Assembly (NCBI GenBank): GCA_023388535.1
Contig: JAEWFZ010000020.1
Coordinates: forward strand, 1 to 42,040
Direction of reading: 5' to 3'
Origin: Bacillota bacterium
Lineage (GTDB): Bacteria; Bacillota_I; Bacilli_A; Erysipelotrichales; Erysipelotrichaceae
DNA: 42,040 nucleotides
Every line of letters starts with the position of its first letter. Positions within the stretch are counted from its first letter, which is position 1. Shown here in pieces: positions 7,971 to 15,868 of this stretch. The position numbers were made by a program, and so were the translations under genes. The notes beneath the pieces were generated by a model. That model worked only from the letters and a program-made list of their open reading frames with translations, had not been told where the DNA came from and did no database searches.

Positions 7971-8416
7971 TGGATGCGAAATTTCGCATTCTCAAAAATG
8001 GTTACGATCGCTTCCAAGTCGATCAAAAAGTATTTCAGTATCAAGAAGAAATTCAACGATTGACCGAAGAAGTCAATTTATACGAAAACCAGCTGGCGAC
8101 TAGCCAGTTGCGTCTTGAGGAAGCTCAAGCTCGAATTAACGATTTACAAAACGATCTCGAACTTCGACATAAAGCTTATCGAGACATCAACGATAACGCC
8201 ATCGCCCAAGCCAATCAAATTGTTGATACGGCGATGCAAAATGCCGATTTAATCTTGGCTCAAGCTTTATCGACATCGAAACGCTTCTTAGCTCAGCTCA
8301 CCTCAATAACAGAGACTGAAGCCCTAGAAGAAAATTTGACAACGGAGCTAAATCAACTAGCTCAAGACATTGAAACCGTAGAAGCTTCATGGCAAGCAAC
8401 CAAAAGCAACGATTGA
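7970..8416 (+). CDS. divIVA: DivIVA-family protein
   Basis: This 148-residue protein begins with a short DivIVA-like N-terminal segment (FRILKNGYDRFQVDQ). A coiled coil of about 60 residues (VFQYQEEIQRLTEEVNLYENQ onward) and a second helical region follow. DivIVA binds curved membrane at poles and septa and organises division or wall-synthesis proteins. It is coupled to sepF by a one-base stop/start overlap. The protein is on the short side for the family, and the call leans partly on the conserved position between sepF and ileS. The ileS T-box begins directly after its stop. Confidence 0.85.
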   Translation: MDAKFRILKNGYDRFQVDQKVFQYQEEIQRLTEEVNLYENQLATSQLRLEEAQARINDLQNDLELRHKAYRDINDNAIAQANQIVDTAMQNADLILAQALSTSKRFLAQLTSITETEALEENLTTELNQLAQDIETVEASWQATKSND

Positions 8417-8417
8417 G

Positions 8418-8609
8418 ACAGGATTAATAATTCAAACGTTCTACAGAGAGTTCGTGGTTGGTGAAAACGAATGAAACAAATTATTAATTATCCCTCAGGA
8501 GCTGGTCTTTTGAACTATTAGTAAAAAGACTCGATTTATCCACGTTACGGATCTCGAGACCCAATAAAGGTGGTACCGCGAAATTTCGCCCTTTTATAGA
8601 GGGCGTTTT
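8418..8609 (+). promoter_or_regulatory. T-box riboswitch, isoleucine specific
   Basis: AGAGAG and GGTGAAAA mark Stem I. ATTAATAATT pairs with AATTATTAAT to form the helix above a specifier loop holding ATC at 8490-8492, an isoleucine codon. The T-box AGGTGGTACCGCG is at 8568-8580, and the terminator CGCCC/GGGCG with a T run is at 8587-8610. No convincing promoter fits between the divIVA stop (8416) and Stem I, so this T-box probably acts on transcripts coming from the sepF promoter. Confidence 0.9.
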
Positions 8610-8635
8610 TTATATTTTGAAAGGATTTGATAGTA

Positions 8636-11362
8636 ATGGATTTTAAAGAAACTTTACATTTACCCAAGACTGAGTTTGAGATGCGAGGCAATCTCACTAA
8701 AAAACAAGGCAATATCTTAAAACACTGGCAAGACCTCAATTTATACGAAGCGATGTTAGCCAAACATGAAGGCAAACCTAGCTTTGTCTTACACGATGGG
8801 CCACCGTATGCCAACGGTCATATTCACATCGGACATGCGCTGAACAAAATCTTAAAGGATTTTGTGGTACGCAGTCGTTTTATGATGGGCTATCAAGTTC
8901 CTTTTATTCCCGGTTGGGATACCCATGGTTTACCGATTGAGAACGCGTTGACTAAATCGGGCGTCGATCGTAAATCCATGCCGTTAGCTGAGTTTAGAGC
9001 GCTCTGTCAAGATTACGCAGAAAAACAAGTTGCTCAACAAATGGAAGAATTTAAAGCTTTGGGTACCGTGGCCGATTATAAACAACCTTATATTACCTAT
9101 CAAAAAGAATACGAAGCGATTCAAACCGAACTCTTTGGTGCCATGTGTATGAAAGGGCTTGTCTACAAAGGCTTAAGACCGGTCTATTGGTCGCCGTCTT
9201 CGGAAACGGCATTAGCGGAAGCCGAGATTGAGTATCACGACCGCAAAGACCCAGCCATTTATGTAGCCTTCGATGTCATCGATGGTAAAGAGGTCTTAGC
9301 TAAAGGCGATCGCATCGTAATTTGGACTACCACCCCTTGGACCATTCCGGGCAACTTAGCGATCAGTGTCCATCCGCGCTATGAATACGCTTTAGTTCAA
9401 ACCGAGCGCGGCAACCTTTTAATGTTAGCTTCGCTGGTCGATGAAATTATGAAAGTTTTCGAGTATGAGAATTATCAAGTCATTAAAACGATCAAAGGGG
9501 AGAGCCTAGAACATATTGTCTGTCAACATCCGCTCTATGAAGATCGTGTTTCCAAAGTATTATTGGGCGATCACGTCACCGCAGAATCGGGAACCGGTTG
9601 TGTTCATACCGCACCTGGTTTTGGTATGGATGACTATCTGGTCGGTCTAAAATATGGTATTGAACCTTTTGTAAACGTCGATGCCCAGGGTAAAATGATG
9701 GACAATGCTGGCGATTGGTTGGTTGGCAAAACTACCGATGAAGCCAACAAATTGGTTACCATCCGTCTTGATGAATCGAATCATCTCTTACATTTATCCT
9801 TTATTACCCACGCCTACCCACACGATTGGCGGACCAAGAAACCGATCATTTTCAGAGCCACTTCACAATGGTTCTTCAGCGTTGATAAAATTCGCCAAGA
9901 AATCTTAGAAGAAATCGATAAAGTGAGCTGGCATCCAACTTGGGGACAAGTTAGAATGCATAATATGATCGCCGATCGTAGCGACTGGACGATTTCTCGT
10001 CAACGCGCTTGGGGCTTGCCAATTCCGATTATCTATACTCAAGATCATCAGCCAATTATGGAAGAAGCGGTATTTAAGCATATTGCGAATCTCTTTAGAG
10101 AACATGGATCCAATATCTGGTTTGAAAAAGAGGCTAAAGATTTACTTCCAGAAGGGTATACCCATGTTAACTCTCCAGATGGGATTTATTATAAAGAAAC
10201 CGATATCCTTGATGTTTGGTTTGATTCTGGTTCTTCTCATACCGCAGCCTTAAGAAAACACAATTTAGCGGTACCTCATGATTTATATTTAGAAGGTTCC
10301 GACCAATATCGCGGTTGGTTTAATTCATCGTTAATTATCTCCACGGCGGTATTTGGCAGCGCCCCGTATAAAGCGGTGGTTTCCCATGGCTTTGTGCTCG
10401 ATGAGAAAGATGAAAAATATTCGAAATCAAGCGGAAACGCTTTAGCCCCAGCTACGATTGTTAATTCCAGCGGTGCTGATATTTTACGTCTTTGGGTGGC
10501 TACGGTAGATTATCAAGCCGATATTAATTTAAGTCAAAATTTACTTAAACAAGTTTCTGAAAACTATCGGAAGATCCGCAATACCTTTAGATTCATGCAT
10601 GGTAATCTAAACGATTTCAAACCGGAAATGGCGGTTGCTTTTGAGGAGCTACCAGCGGTCGATCGACAAGTATTAGCGGAAGTGAATCAAGTCATTGAAG
10701 AAAGCTTGGAAGCTTATAAAAATTATGAATTTAGCACGGTTACTAAATTGGTAACCCAAGTTCTTACCAATACCATGTCGGCTTATTATTTAGATTTTAC
10801 TAAAGATATTCTATATATCTTAAGCAAGAACGATTTGCGTCGTCGTCAAGTACAGACGGTGCTGGCTTATAGTCTAGAACATCTGATGTTATTGATGGCG
10901 CCATTACTACCATTTACCATGGAAGAGCTCGGTCAAATCGTTAAACCGGAGTTGGATACCATCCATCTGAAAACCTTCAAAGCGATTGAGCCAGTAAACT
11001 TCAGCGAACAAGAAGCTAAGGACTTCCAACGTCTCTTTGAGCTTCGCGAAGGGGCTTATAAAGCTTTAGAAGAAGCGCGCGCCGCCAAGTTAATTGGAAA
11101 CTCATTAAAGGCTCATCTTCGTTTTCATTTAGACGATCAAGACCTAACCCTTATTGATAAATATTTTGGTCAACAATTTGCGCAATGGTTAATTGTCTCT
11201 CAAGTCAGTTTTGTCTCGGAGTCCTTAGAGGAAGTTCTTGGCATTGAGTTAGAAGTTGTTGAGGCGACGGGAGAAACTTGTCCGCGTTGTTGGAATGTGG
11301 TCGAAACGCTCACGGAAACAGGGGTCTGTGACCGTTGTCAGCACGCTTTAGATCATGATTAG
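8636..11362 (+). CDS. ileS: isoleucine--tRNA ligase (IleRS)
   Basis: This class I synthetase charges tRNA-Ile and edits valine. From the ATG at 8636 it has 908 residues, close to the usual length. HIGH is perfect at residues 64-67 within GPPYANGHIHIGH. The KMSKS loop reads KYSKS (inside DEKDEKYSKSSGN). The C terminus has the zinc site CPRCW and CDRCQ. The TTG nine bases upstream is too close to the AAAGGA ribosome site to be preferred. The gene sits after sepF-divIVA behind an isoleucine T-box and overlaps the next gene by 8 bases. Confidence 0.97.
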   Translation: MDFKETLHLPKTEFEMRGNLTKKQGNILKHWQDLNLYEAMLAKHEGKPSFVLHDGPPYANGHIHIGHALNKILKDFVVRSRFMMGYQVPFIPGWDTHGLPIENALTKSGVDRKSMPLAEFRALCQDYAEKQVAQQMEEFKALGTVADYKQPYITYQKEYEAIQTELFGAMCMKGLVYKGLRPVYWSPSSETALAEAEIEYHDRKDPAIYVAFDVIDGKEVLAKGDRIVIWTTTPWTIPGNLAISVHPRYEYALVQTERGNLLMLASLVDEIMKVFEYENYQVIKTIKGESLEHIVCQHPLYEDRVSKVLLGDHVTAESGTGCVHTAPGFGMDDYLVGLKYGIEPFVNVDAQGKMMDNAGDWLVGKTTDEANKLVTIRLDESNHLLHLSFITHAYPHDWRTKKPIIFRATSQWFFSVDKIRQEILEEIDKVSWHPTWGQVRMHNMIADRSDWTISRQRAWGLPIPIIYTQDHQPIMEEAVFKHIANLFREHGSNIWFEKEAKDLLPEGYTHVNSPDGIYYKETDILDVWFDSGSSHTAALRKHNLAVPHDLYLEGSDQYRGWFNSSLIISTAVFGSAPYKAVVSHGFVLDEKDEKYSKSSGNALAPATIVNSSGADILRLWVATVDYQADINLSQNLLKQVSENYRKIRNTFRFMHGNLNDFKPEMAVAFEELPAVDRQVLAEVNQVIEESLEAYKNYEFSTVTKLVTQVLTNTMSAYYLDFTKDILYILSKNDLRRRQVQTVLAYSLEHLMLLMAPLLPFTMEELGQIVKPELDTIHLKTFKAIEPVNFSEQEAKDFQRLFELREGAYKALEEARAAKLIGNSLKAHLRFHLDDQDLTLIDKYFGQQFAQWLIVSQVSFVSESLEEVLGIELEVVEATGETCPRCWNVVETLTETGVCDRCQHALDHD

Positions 11363-12074
11363 CTCGGTTTCCAATCCTAAAATAAAAGCTTTGGTTAAAT
11401 TACACCAAAGCAAATATCGAAAAGAACAAGGACGTTTTCTAGTTGAAAATGAACATTTAGTCCTTGAAGCGATCGCTAGTGAGCGTCTAAAAGAACTCTA
11501 TGTGACCAAGCCAAATCAACTTGACTTTCAACCTCAACAAGTAATCTCAGAAGCGGTCGCTAAGCGACTGTCGCAAACACAATCGCTTCCCGAGATGATT
11601 GGGGTAGTAAGTAAGGAAAACGGGACTAAATTGCTGGGCAATGTTTTAGTGCTTGAAGATCTTCAAGATCCTGGTAATGTTGGCACCTTGTTTCGTTCCG
11701 CCCTTAGTTTTGGCTATCAGACGATTGTATTAACGAACCATAGCGTTGATTATACCAACGATAAAATCATCCGTGCTTCGCAAGGGGCTTTGTTTCATCT
11801 CAATATTTTGGAGCTCTCGCTAGAGCAATTTATGGCGTTGGTCAAGGCGGATAACTATACCTTATTGGCTTCGGTTGTTGATGGTGGCCAATCGATTCGT
11901 GACCTCAAGGTAAATAAGCATGCCTTATTGCTTGGTAATGAGGGAAGTGGCTTAAAAAAGGCCACTGAAGCTTATTGTGACCTACGGGTAACGATTCCCA
12001 CCACCGCGTTTGAAAGCTTGAATGTAGCGATTGCGGGAAGTATTATGATGTATGAATTAAGCGGATCTAATTAG
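11355..12074 (+). CDS. SpoU/TrmH-family RNA 2'-O-methyltransferase
   Basis: The N-terminal domain of this 239-residue SPOUT methyltransferase (SSVSNPKIKALVKLHQSKYR) resembles the ribosome-binding substrate domain of RlmB and YsgA. The C-terminal knot shows the three family motifs: GNVGTLFRSALSFG, LLGNEGSGL and IPTTAFESLNVAIAGSI. The ATG overlaps the end of ileS by 8 bases (ATGATTAG). In Bacillus the relative ysgA sits just before pheST, and here pheST follows after an inserted tetR-oatA pair. The modified nucleotide is not known. Its last codons and stop lie in a 24-base palindrome shared with the convergent TetR gene. Confidence 0.92.
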   Translation: MISSVSNPKIKALVKLHQSKYRKEQGRFLVENEHLVLEAIASERLKELYVTKPNQLDFQPQQVISEAVAKRLSQTQSLPEMIGVVSKENGTKLLGNVLVLEDLQDPGNVGTLFRSALSFGYQTIVLTNHSVDYTNDKIIRASQGALFHLNILELSLEQFMALVKADNYTLLASVVDGGQSIRDLKVNKHALLLGNEGSGLKKATEAYCDLRVTIPTTAFESLNVAIAGSIMMYELSGSN

Positions 12075-12086
12075 ATCCGCTTTTAG
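12059..12086. terminator. bidirectional terminator palindrome containing both stop codons
   Basis: 12059-12082 is a perfect 24-base palindrome with half-site AAGCGGATCTAA. The TAG stop of the methyltransferase (12072-12074) and the TAG stop of the convergent TetR gene (12069-12067 on minus) both lie in it. A T run follows on each strand, weakly on the minus side. Confidence 0.8.
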
Positions 12087-12666
12087 TTTGATAGCCATTT
12101 AAGACCAGATCGATCATCGAACTAGCCATTTCCTCTGAGCCGATGGGATTATTGGAATTGATCCAATAATTGAGAAAGCCATAGAGCACGGAGGACAAAT
12201 AATAGATTAAGAGCTCGCCATTATGTTTGCTATTGCTGCCAAACGCCAGCATTTCAATATTGTGGTGATAACGGGCGGAAATGGCTAAAATAATTCGTTC
12301 CTTCAAAATGCGAACATCGCTGGTTTGAATTAAGTTTTTTAAAAACTCCCGGCGCTGACTGATTTTATCTAAAATATTGACCACAATCGAATGCATCGCG
12401 CTTAAGTTTAAGCGGCCATCAGCGGTGAACGCTTCGGGGACTAAAAAACCGGTGAATTGATCCATTAAGTCATCGATGACATGATGATACAATTCATCCA
12501 AATCGGTGAAATGATCGTAAAAGGTGGAACGATTAATTTGTGCTTTTTGAGTTAGTTTTAAGACATTCATCTGTTCATAACCTTCGTCTAAGACAATTTC
12601 TTCAAAGGCTTTCAAGATGTGAGCGCGGGTTTTAACACGCCGCCGGTCTTCTTTTTTATAGGTCAT
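12067..12666 (-). CDS. TetR/AcrR family regulator
   Basis: The N-terminal helix-turn-helix of this 199-residue protein is clear: TRAHILKAFEEIVLDEGYEQ, then VLKLTQKAQINRSTFYDHF with the family-typical STFYDHF recognition helix. The C-terminal ligand domain resembles the DhaS-like TetR_C_7 type. The ATG follows AGGAGTGAAGCC on the minus strand. It is divergent from the OatA-like acyltransferase gene, and a candidate operator lies between its own -35 and -10 boxes, so it probably represses itself and perhaps the acyltransferase gene. The ligand is unknown. Confidence 0.9.
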   Translation of the reverse strand: MTYKKEDRRRVKTRAHILKAFEEIVLDEGYEQMNVLKLTQKAQINRSTFYDHFTDLDELYHHVIDDLMDQFTGFLVPEAFTADGRLNLSAMHSIVVNILDKISQRREFLKNLIQTSDVRILKERIILAISARYHHNIEMLAFGSNSKHNGELLIYYLSSVLYGFLNYWINSNNPIGSEEMASSMIDLVLNGYQTKSGSN

Positions 12667-12684
12667 GGCTTCACTCCTGAAATC

Positions 12685-12714
12685 ATTATCTCATAAGCAA
12701 TTCGTTTATGTAAA
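12685..12714 (-). promoter_or_regulatory. tetR promoter with candidate operator
   Basis: On the minus strand TTTACA (12714-12709), an 18-bp spacer and GATAAT (12690-12685), with a TG extension, form a promoter. The spacer and box edges hold an imperfect inverted repeat, CATAA...TTATG (12692-12710, 7 of 9 positions symmetric), that could be the TetR operator. It also lies about 20 bp upstream of the divergent oatA -10 box. Confidence 0.55.
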
Positions 12715-12727
12715 TAAAGTAGCGCTA

Positions 12728-12736
12728 TGGTACAAT
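12728..12736 (+). promoter_or_regulatory. extended -10 promoter of the oatA-like gene, leaderless
   Basis: TGGTACAAT is an extended -10 box with no good -35. Six bases separate it from the ATG at 12743, so the predicted transcript starts at or next to the start codon. No Shine-Dalgarno sequence is present. Confidence 0.6.
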
Positions 12737-12742
12737 GCATAC

Positions 12743-14578
12743 ATGCCTTATAAAAATATTAAAGCCTTTGCGGGTTTGCGGGTGGTTGCCTTACTTTTGA
12801 TTGTCTTATTTCATATCATGCCACAAACCTTTAGATCCGGTTATTTAATGGTCAATCTCTTTTTGGTCTTATCGGGGTACTTACTGACCTTACGCTTAAA
12901 CAATCCCAAGACAAAGCTTTGGCCGTATTTTTTCGATAAAGTCAAAGCCCTCTGGGTAACCTTAGTCTGGATGATGGCGCTGGTTTTAGCGATTTTTTAC
13001 TTGCTGGATGCTTCCTTAATTGTAGGGATTTTGAAATCATCGCTTTCGAGCATAACTTTTACCAATAACTGGTTTCAAATATTTAATGAAGCTTCTTATT
13101 TCGATCAATTAACCAGGGTTGAGATCTGGACCCATCTCTGGTATTTAGCGGTTCATGTTCAATCATTCTTTATTTTTACGGCGCTCTTTTGTTTTTTTCG
13201 TAAAATCAAAGCCAGCTCGAGTAGCCAAATCATTTTGATAGCTTTAATCACGCTCGCTTCAATGGGGGCGATGGCTGTTGGTTTTCTCTTTTTAAAGCAA
13301 CCTTTGTCGGTTTATTACTACACTTCGACGCGTTTGTTTACTTTTGGGTTAGGCAGTTTAGCAGCGTTAATACCGCTAGAGAATCATCGTTTCAGTTCAC
13401 GTTATCCTGGGTTAATAGCAATCGCCTTGATAGCACTACTTTTGTTTTATCAATTTTCTGAGGCTTTCTTATATCTTGGTGGGATGCAGCTATTTGCTGT
13501 GTTAAGTATGTTTTTAGTAGTGACTTTAACCCAAGATCATTGGCTTTCAAAATGGCTATCCTGGGAAGGCTTTACTTGGTGGTCCAAAATGAGTTTTGAA
13601 GCGTATTTATACAGTTATCCGTTGACGGCTTTTATCAACGCTAGCTTGATGTTTTTAGCGATTGAGTTGCGTCTGCTTCTGGTCATTGTTGTTTTATGGC
13701 TGGTACTTTATCTGATAAGTCTATTTAAGCGCCTGCGTTTTAAACCGATCATCCGTAGATTGGCGCTACTGGTAATGGTCGGCGTCATTGTACTTATCAA
13801 TCCGAGTAAAGACGCCGCAACCTTAGCTCTCGAACAATCGCTAAAAGAAAAAGCGGAGGCGCTCAATCAAGCGCGCGTCTTTGGCGCTTCGGTGGATTTA
13901 TTCGCTAAGACCTCCTTATTGGATTATTCAGCTCAGAAACAAGAAGAACTAAAACGCCAACAATTATTAGCAGAACAACGAAAACAAACGGTGGATTTGG
14001 ATGTCTCAAAAACGGCGCTTGAGCCTAAAGAAAAATACGAGGACGTCGAAGACTTTGTCCAAGCGATGGCACTGACTTCCAAACAGCGCGCCTATTTCTC
14101 AAAGATGTCGCTGACCTTAATTGGTGATTCCATCCTCTTGGATACATTACCTACCTTTGAGTCGACCTTTCCTAATCTTGTTATGGATGCCAAAATCAAT
14201 CGTCAAATGTATCATATCGGTTCAGTCTTAGATGGTTTGTTAGCGAGCGAGCAGCTATATGATCCAGTGATTATTCATCTTGGGACCAATGGCACTTTCT
14301 TAAACAAATATTTTGATACGATTTTAGAAAAAGTCGGTAAAAGACAAGTTTTTATGATTAACATCAAAAGCAACCATCAACCCTGGGAACGCGAGGTCAA
14401 CGTGCGTTTAGAAAAGTTTGCTAAGGAGCATGAGAACGTTCATCTCATCGACTGGCAAAACTTTGCTAGAAAACACAACAATATCTTCTATAAAGATCAG
14501 GAGCATTTAACCCCACAAGGTCAGCAGATTTTTAAAGATTTTGTCGCCCATAGTCTCTTAGTTGAGTTTTCCAAGTAA
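12743..14578 (+). CDS. OatA/OafA-type acyltransferase with SGNH hydrolase domain
   Basis: From the ATG at 12743 the protein has 611 residues. The first 360 or so form an acyltransferase-3 membrane domain with about ten to eleven hydrophobic segments, an early GLRVVALLLIVLFH motif including the conserved histidine, and the arginine-containing loop. After a charged coiled linker (KEKAEALNQARVF, QKQEELKRQQLLAEQ) comes an extracytoplasmic SGNH domain with GDSILLD and the DQEHLTPQG Asp/His block. This is the layout of OatA, which O-acetylates peptidoglycan and gives lysozyme resistance. Teichoic acid or polysaccharide targets are possible. Starts upstream of 12743 lie within the promoter and tetR. 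Confidence 0.88.
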   Translation: MPYKNIKAFAGLRVVALLLIVLFHIMPQTFRSGYLMVNLFLVLSGYLLTLRLNNPKTKLWPYFFDKVKALWVTLVWMMALVLAIFYLLDASLIVGILKSSLSSITFTNNWFQIFNEASYFDQLTRVEIWTHLWYLAVHVQSFFIFTALFCFFRKIKASSSSQIILIALITLASMGAMAVGFLFLKQPLSVYYYTSTRLFTFGLGSLAALIPLENHRFSSRYPGLIAIALIALLLFYQFSEAFLYLGGMQLFAVLSMFLVVTLTQDHWLSKWLSWEGFTWWSKMSFEAYLYSYPLTAFINASLMFLAIELRLLLVIVVLWLVLYLISLFKRLRFKPIIRRLALLVMVGVIVLINPSKDAATLALEQSLKEKAEALNQARVFGASVDLFAKTSLLDYSAQKQEELKRQQLLAEQRKQTVDLDVSKTALEPKEKYEDVEDFVQAMALTSKQRAYFSKMSLTLIGDSILLDTLPTFESTFPNLVMDAKINRQMYHIGSVLDGLLASEQLYDPVIIHLGTNGTFLNKYFDTILEKVGKRQVFMINIKSNHQPWEREVNVRLEKFAKEHENVHLIDWQNFARKHNNIFYKDQEHLTPQGQQIFKDFVAHSLLVEFSK

Positions 14579-14596
14579 GGTTGAGTTTTTTAAGTA
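14561..14596 (+). repeat. 19-bp tandem repeat over the pheS -35 box
   Basis: GTTGAGTTTTCCAAGTA (14561-14577) recurs as GTTGAGTTTTTTAAGTA (14580-14596), 15 of 17 matches at a 19-base period. The first copy is the end of the oatA-like gene. The second provides the TTGAGT -35 box of pheS. Confidence 0.7.
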
Positions 14597-14609
14597 TATT
14601 CGGTATAAT
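14581..14609 (+). promoter_or_regulatory. promoter of pheST
   Basis: TTGAGT (14581-14586), a 17-bp spacer and a perfect TATAAT (14604-14609). The start point near 14616 precedes the T-box leader. Confidence 0.8.
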
Positions 14610-14615
14610 AGCTAA

Positions 14616-14812
14616 GTAAATTGATGAAGGGACTAAGTAGGTACAACCTTAGCGAGAGATGATGGTGAAAGATCTCAAGGTACTGAAATTCACCCCGGAG
14701 AGATACTAATCCTATCCGTATATCGGCGTTAACGATTAATTAAGGGTACTGAGTAATCAGTAAAGAAGGATGGTACCGCGATTTGTTCGTTCCTTGGAAT
14801 GAACTTTTTTTT
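14616..14812 (+). promoter_or_regulatory. T-box riboswitch, phenylalanine specific
   Basis: Stem I carries GAGAGATGATGGTGAAA. CCTT/AAGG and GAGA/TCTC pair, and the specifier loop holds TTC at 14689-14691, a phenylalanine codon. AGGATGGTACCGCG is at 14767-14780, and the terminator GTTC.TTCC/GGAA.GAAC with a nine-T run is at 14785-14813. It controls the pheS-pheT operon. Confidence 0.92.
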
Positions 14813-14826
14813 TGGAAAGGAATACT

Positions 14827-15858
14827 ATGGATATTAAAGAATTAAGAGAAAAAGCCTTGCGTGAAATAGCTGAAAGTAAAGACTTAGAGGCCCTGAAATC
14901 AGTACGGGATGCCTATTTATCCAAGCGCGGCCTAGTCACTCAACTGATGTCGAGAATGAAACAACTCAGTCCTGACGAGCGCAAAGAATTTGGAAAAATG
15001 GTCAATGATCTGAAACAGTTTTTACTGCAAAGAACCCAACAACAATATGATTTGCTCAATAAGCAAGAAATGTTGCAGCGTTTAGAGGCAGAAAAGATTG
15101 ATTTGACCTTACCGGGCACTCAAATTCCCAGCGGGCAATTACACCCATTAACTCAGATTGAACAGGAAATTGTCGATGTCTTTCGGGAAATGGGCTATAG
15201 CATTGTCGAAGGGGATGAGGTTGAACTGGATAAATATAATTTTGAACGAGCCAATATCCCAGAAGATCACCCGGCTCGCGAAATGCAAGATACCTTTGTC
15301 ATTGACTATCAATATCTACTACGCTCTCATACCACCGCAATTCAAACGCGGACTTTAGAGCAATATGCGCCAAATCTTCCAATCAAGGTTTTATGTCCAG
15401 GTAAGGTTTATCGAAAAGATGACGATGATGCGACCCATTCCCATCAATTCACTCAGATTGAAGGCTTAGTGGTCGGTCATGGGATTACCATGGCGGACTT
15501 GAAGGGGACTTTAGAATTATTAGCCCAACAAGTCATTGGTCAGAGTTCGCGCGTACGCTTGCGTCCATCTTATTTCCAGTTTACCGAACCTTCGGTAGAG
15601 GTGGATATTTCTTGTCATATCTGTGAAGGCTCCGGCTGTGCTATTTGTAAGCAGACGGGCTGGATTGAAATCTTAGGGGCGGGGATGGTTCATCCTGAAG
15701 TCTTAAAAATGGCTGGTTATGATGATCCAGAGCTAACCGGCTTTGCCTTTGGGGTTGGTGTTGAACGGGTAGCGATGCTACGTTATGGTATTGAGGATAT
15801 CCGCATGTTTTATACCAACGATCAACGCTTCTTGAAACAATTTAAAGGATTTAAGTAG
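14827..15858 (+). CDS. pheS: phenylalanine--tRNA ligase alpha subunit
   Basis: From the ATG at 14827 this catalytic subunit of the heterotetrameric class II PheRS has 343 residues. An N-terminal coiled coil (residues 1-80) binds tRNA. The catalytic core begins near HPLTQIEQEIVDVFREMGY, with motif 2 around VYRKDDDDATHSHQFTQIEG and motif 3 around GFAFGVGVERVAMLRYGI. A CHICEGSGCAICKQTGW block has the zinc-site-like cysteines seen in some Bacillota. The upstream TTG at 14812 is rejected because the GGAAAGG ribosome site lies between it and the ATG. The gene is 10 bases before pheT. Confidence 0.97.
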   Translation: MDIKELREKALREIAESKDLEALKSVRDAYLSKRGLVTQLMSRMKQLSPDERKEFGKMVNDLKQFLLQRTQQQYDLLNKQEMLQRLEAEKIDLTLPGTQIPSGQLHPLTQIEQEIVDVFREMGYSIVEGDEVELDKYNFERANIPEDHPAREMQDTFVIDYQYLLRSHTTAIQTRTLEQYAPNLPIKVLCPGKVYRKDDDDATHSHQFTQIEGLVVGHGITMADLKGTLELLAQQVIGQSSRVRLRPSYFQFTEPSVEVDISCHICEGSGCAICKQTGWIEILGAGMVHPEVLKMAGYDDPELTGFAFGVGVERVAMLRYGIEDIRMFYTNDQRFLKQFKGFK

Positions 15859-15868
15859 GTGAATAATT

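Noticed and set aside
12665..12742. Longer oatA-like start at 12665.
   Set aside because: It overlaps the tetR start and includes both promoters, and the added residues have no relation to the family.
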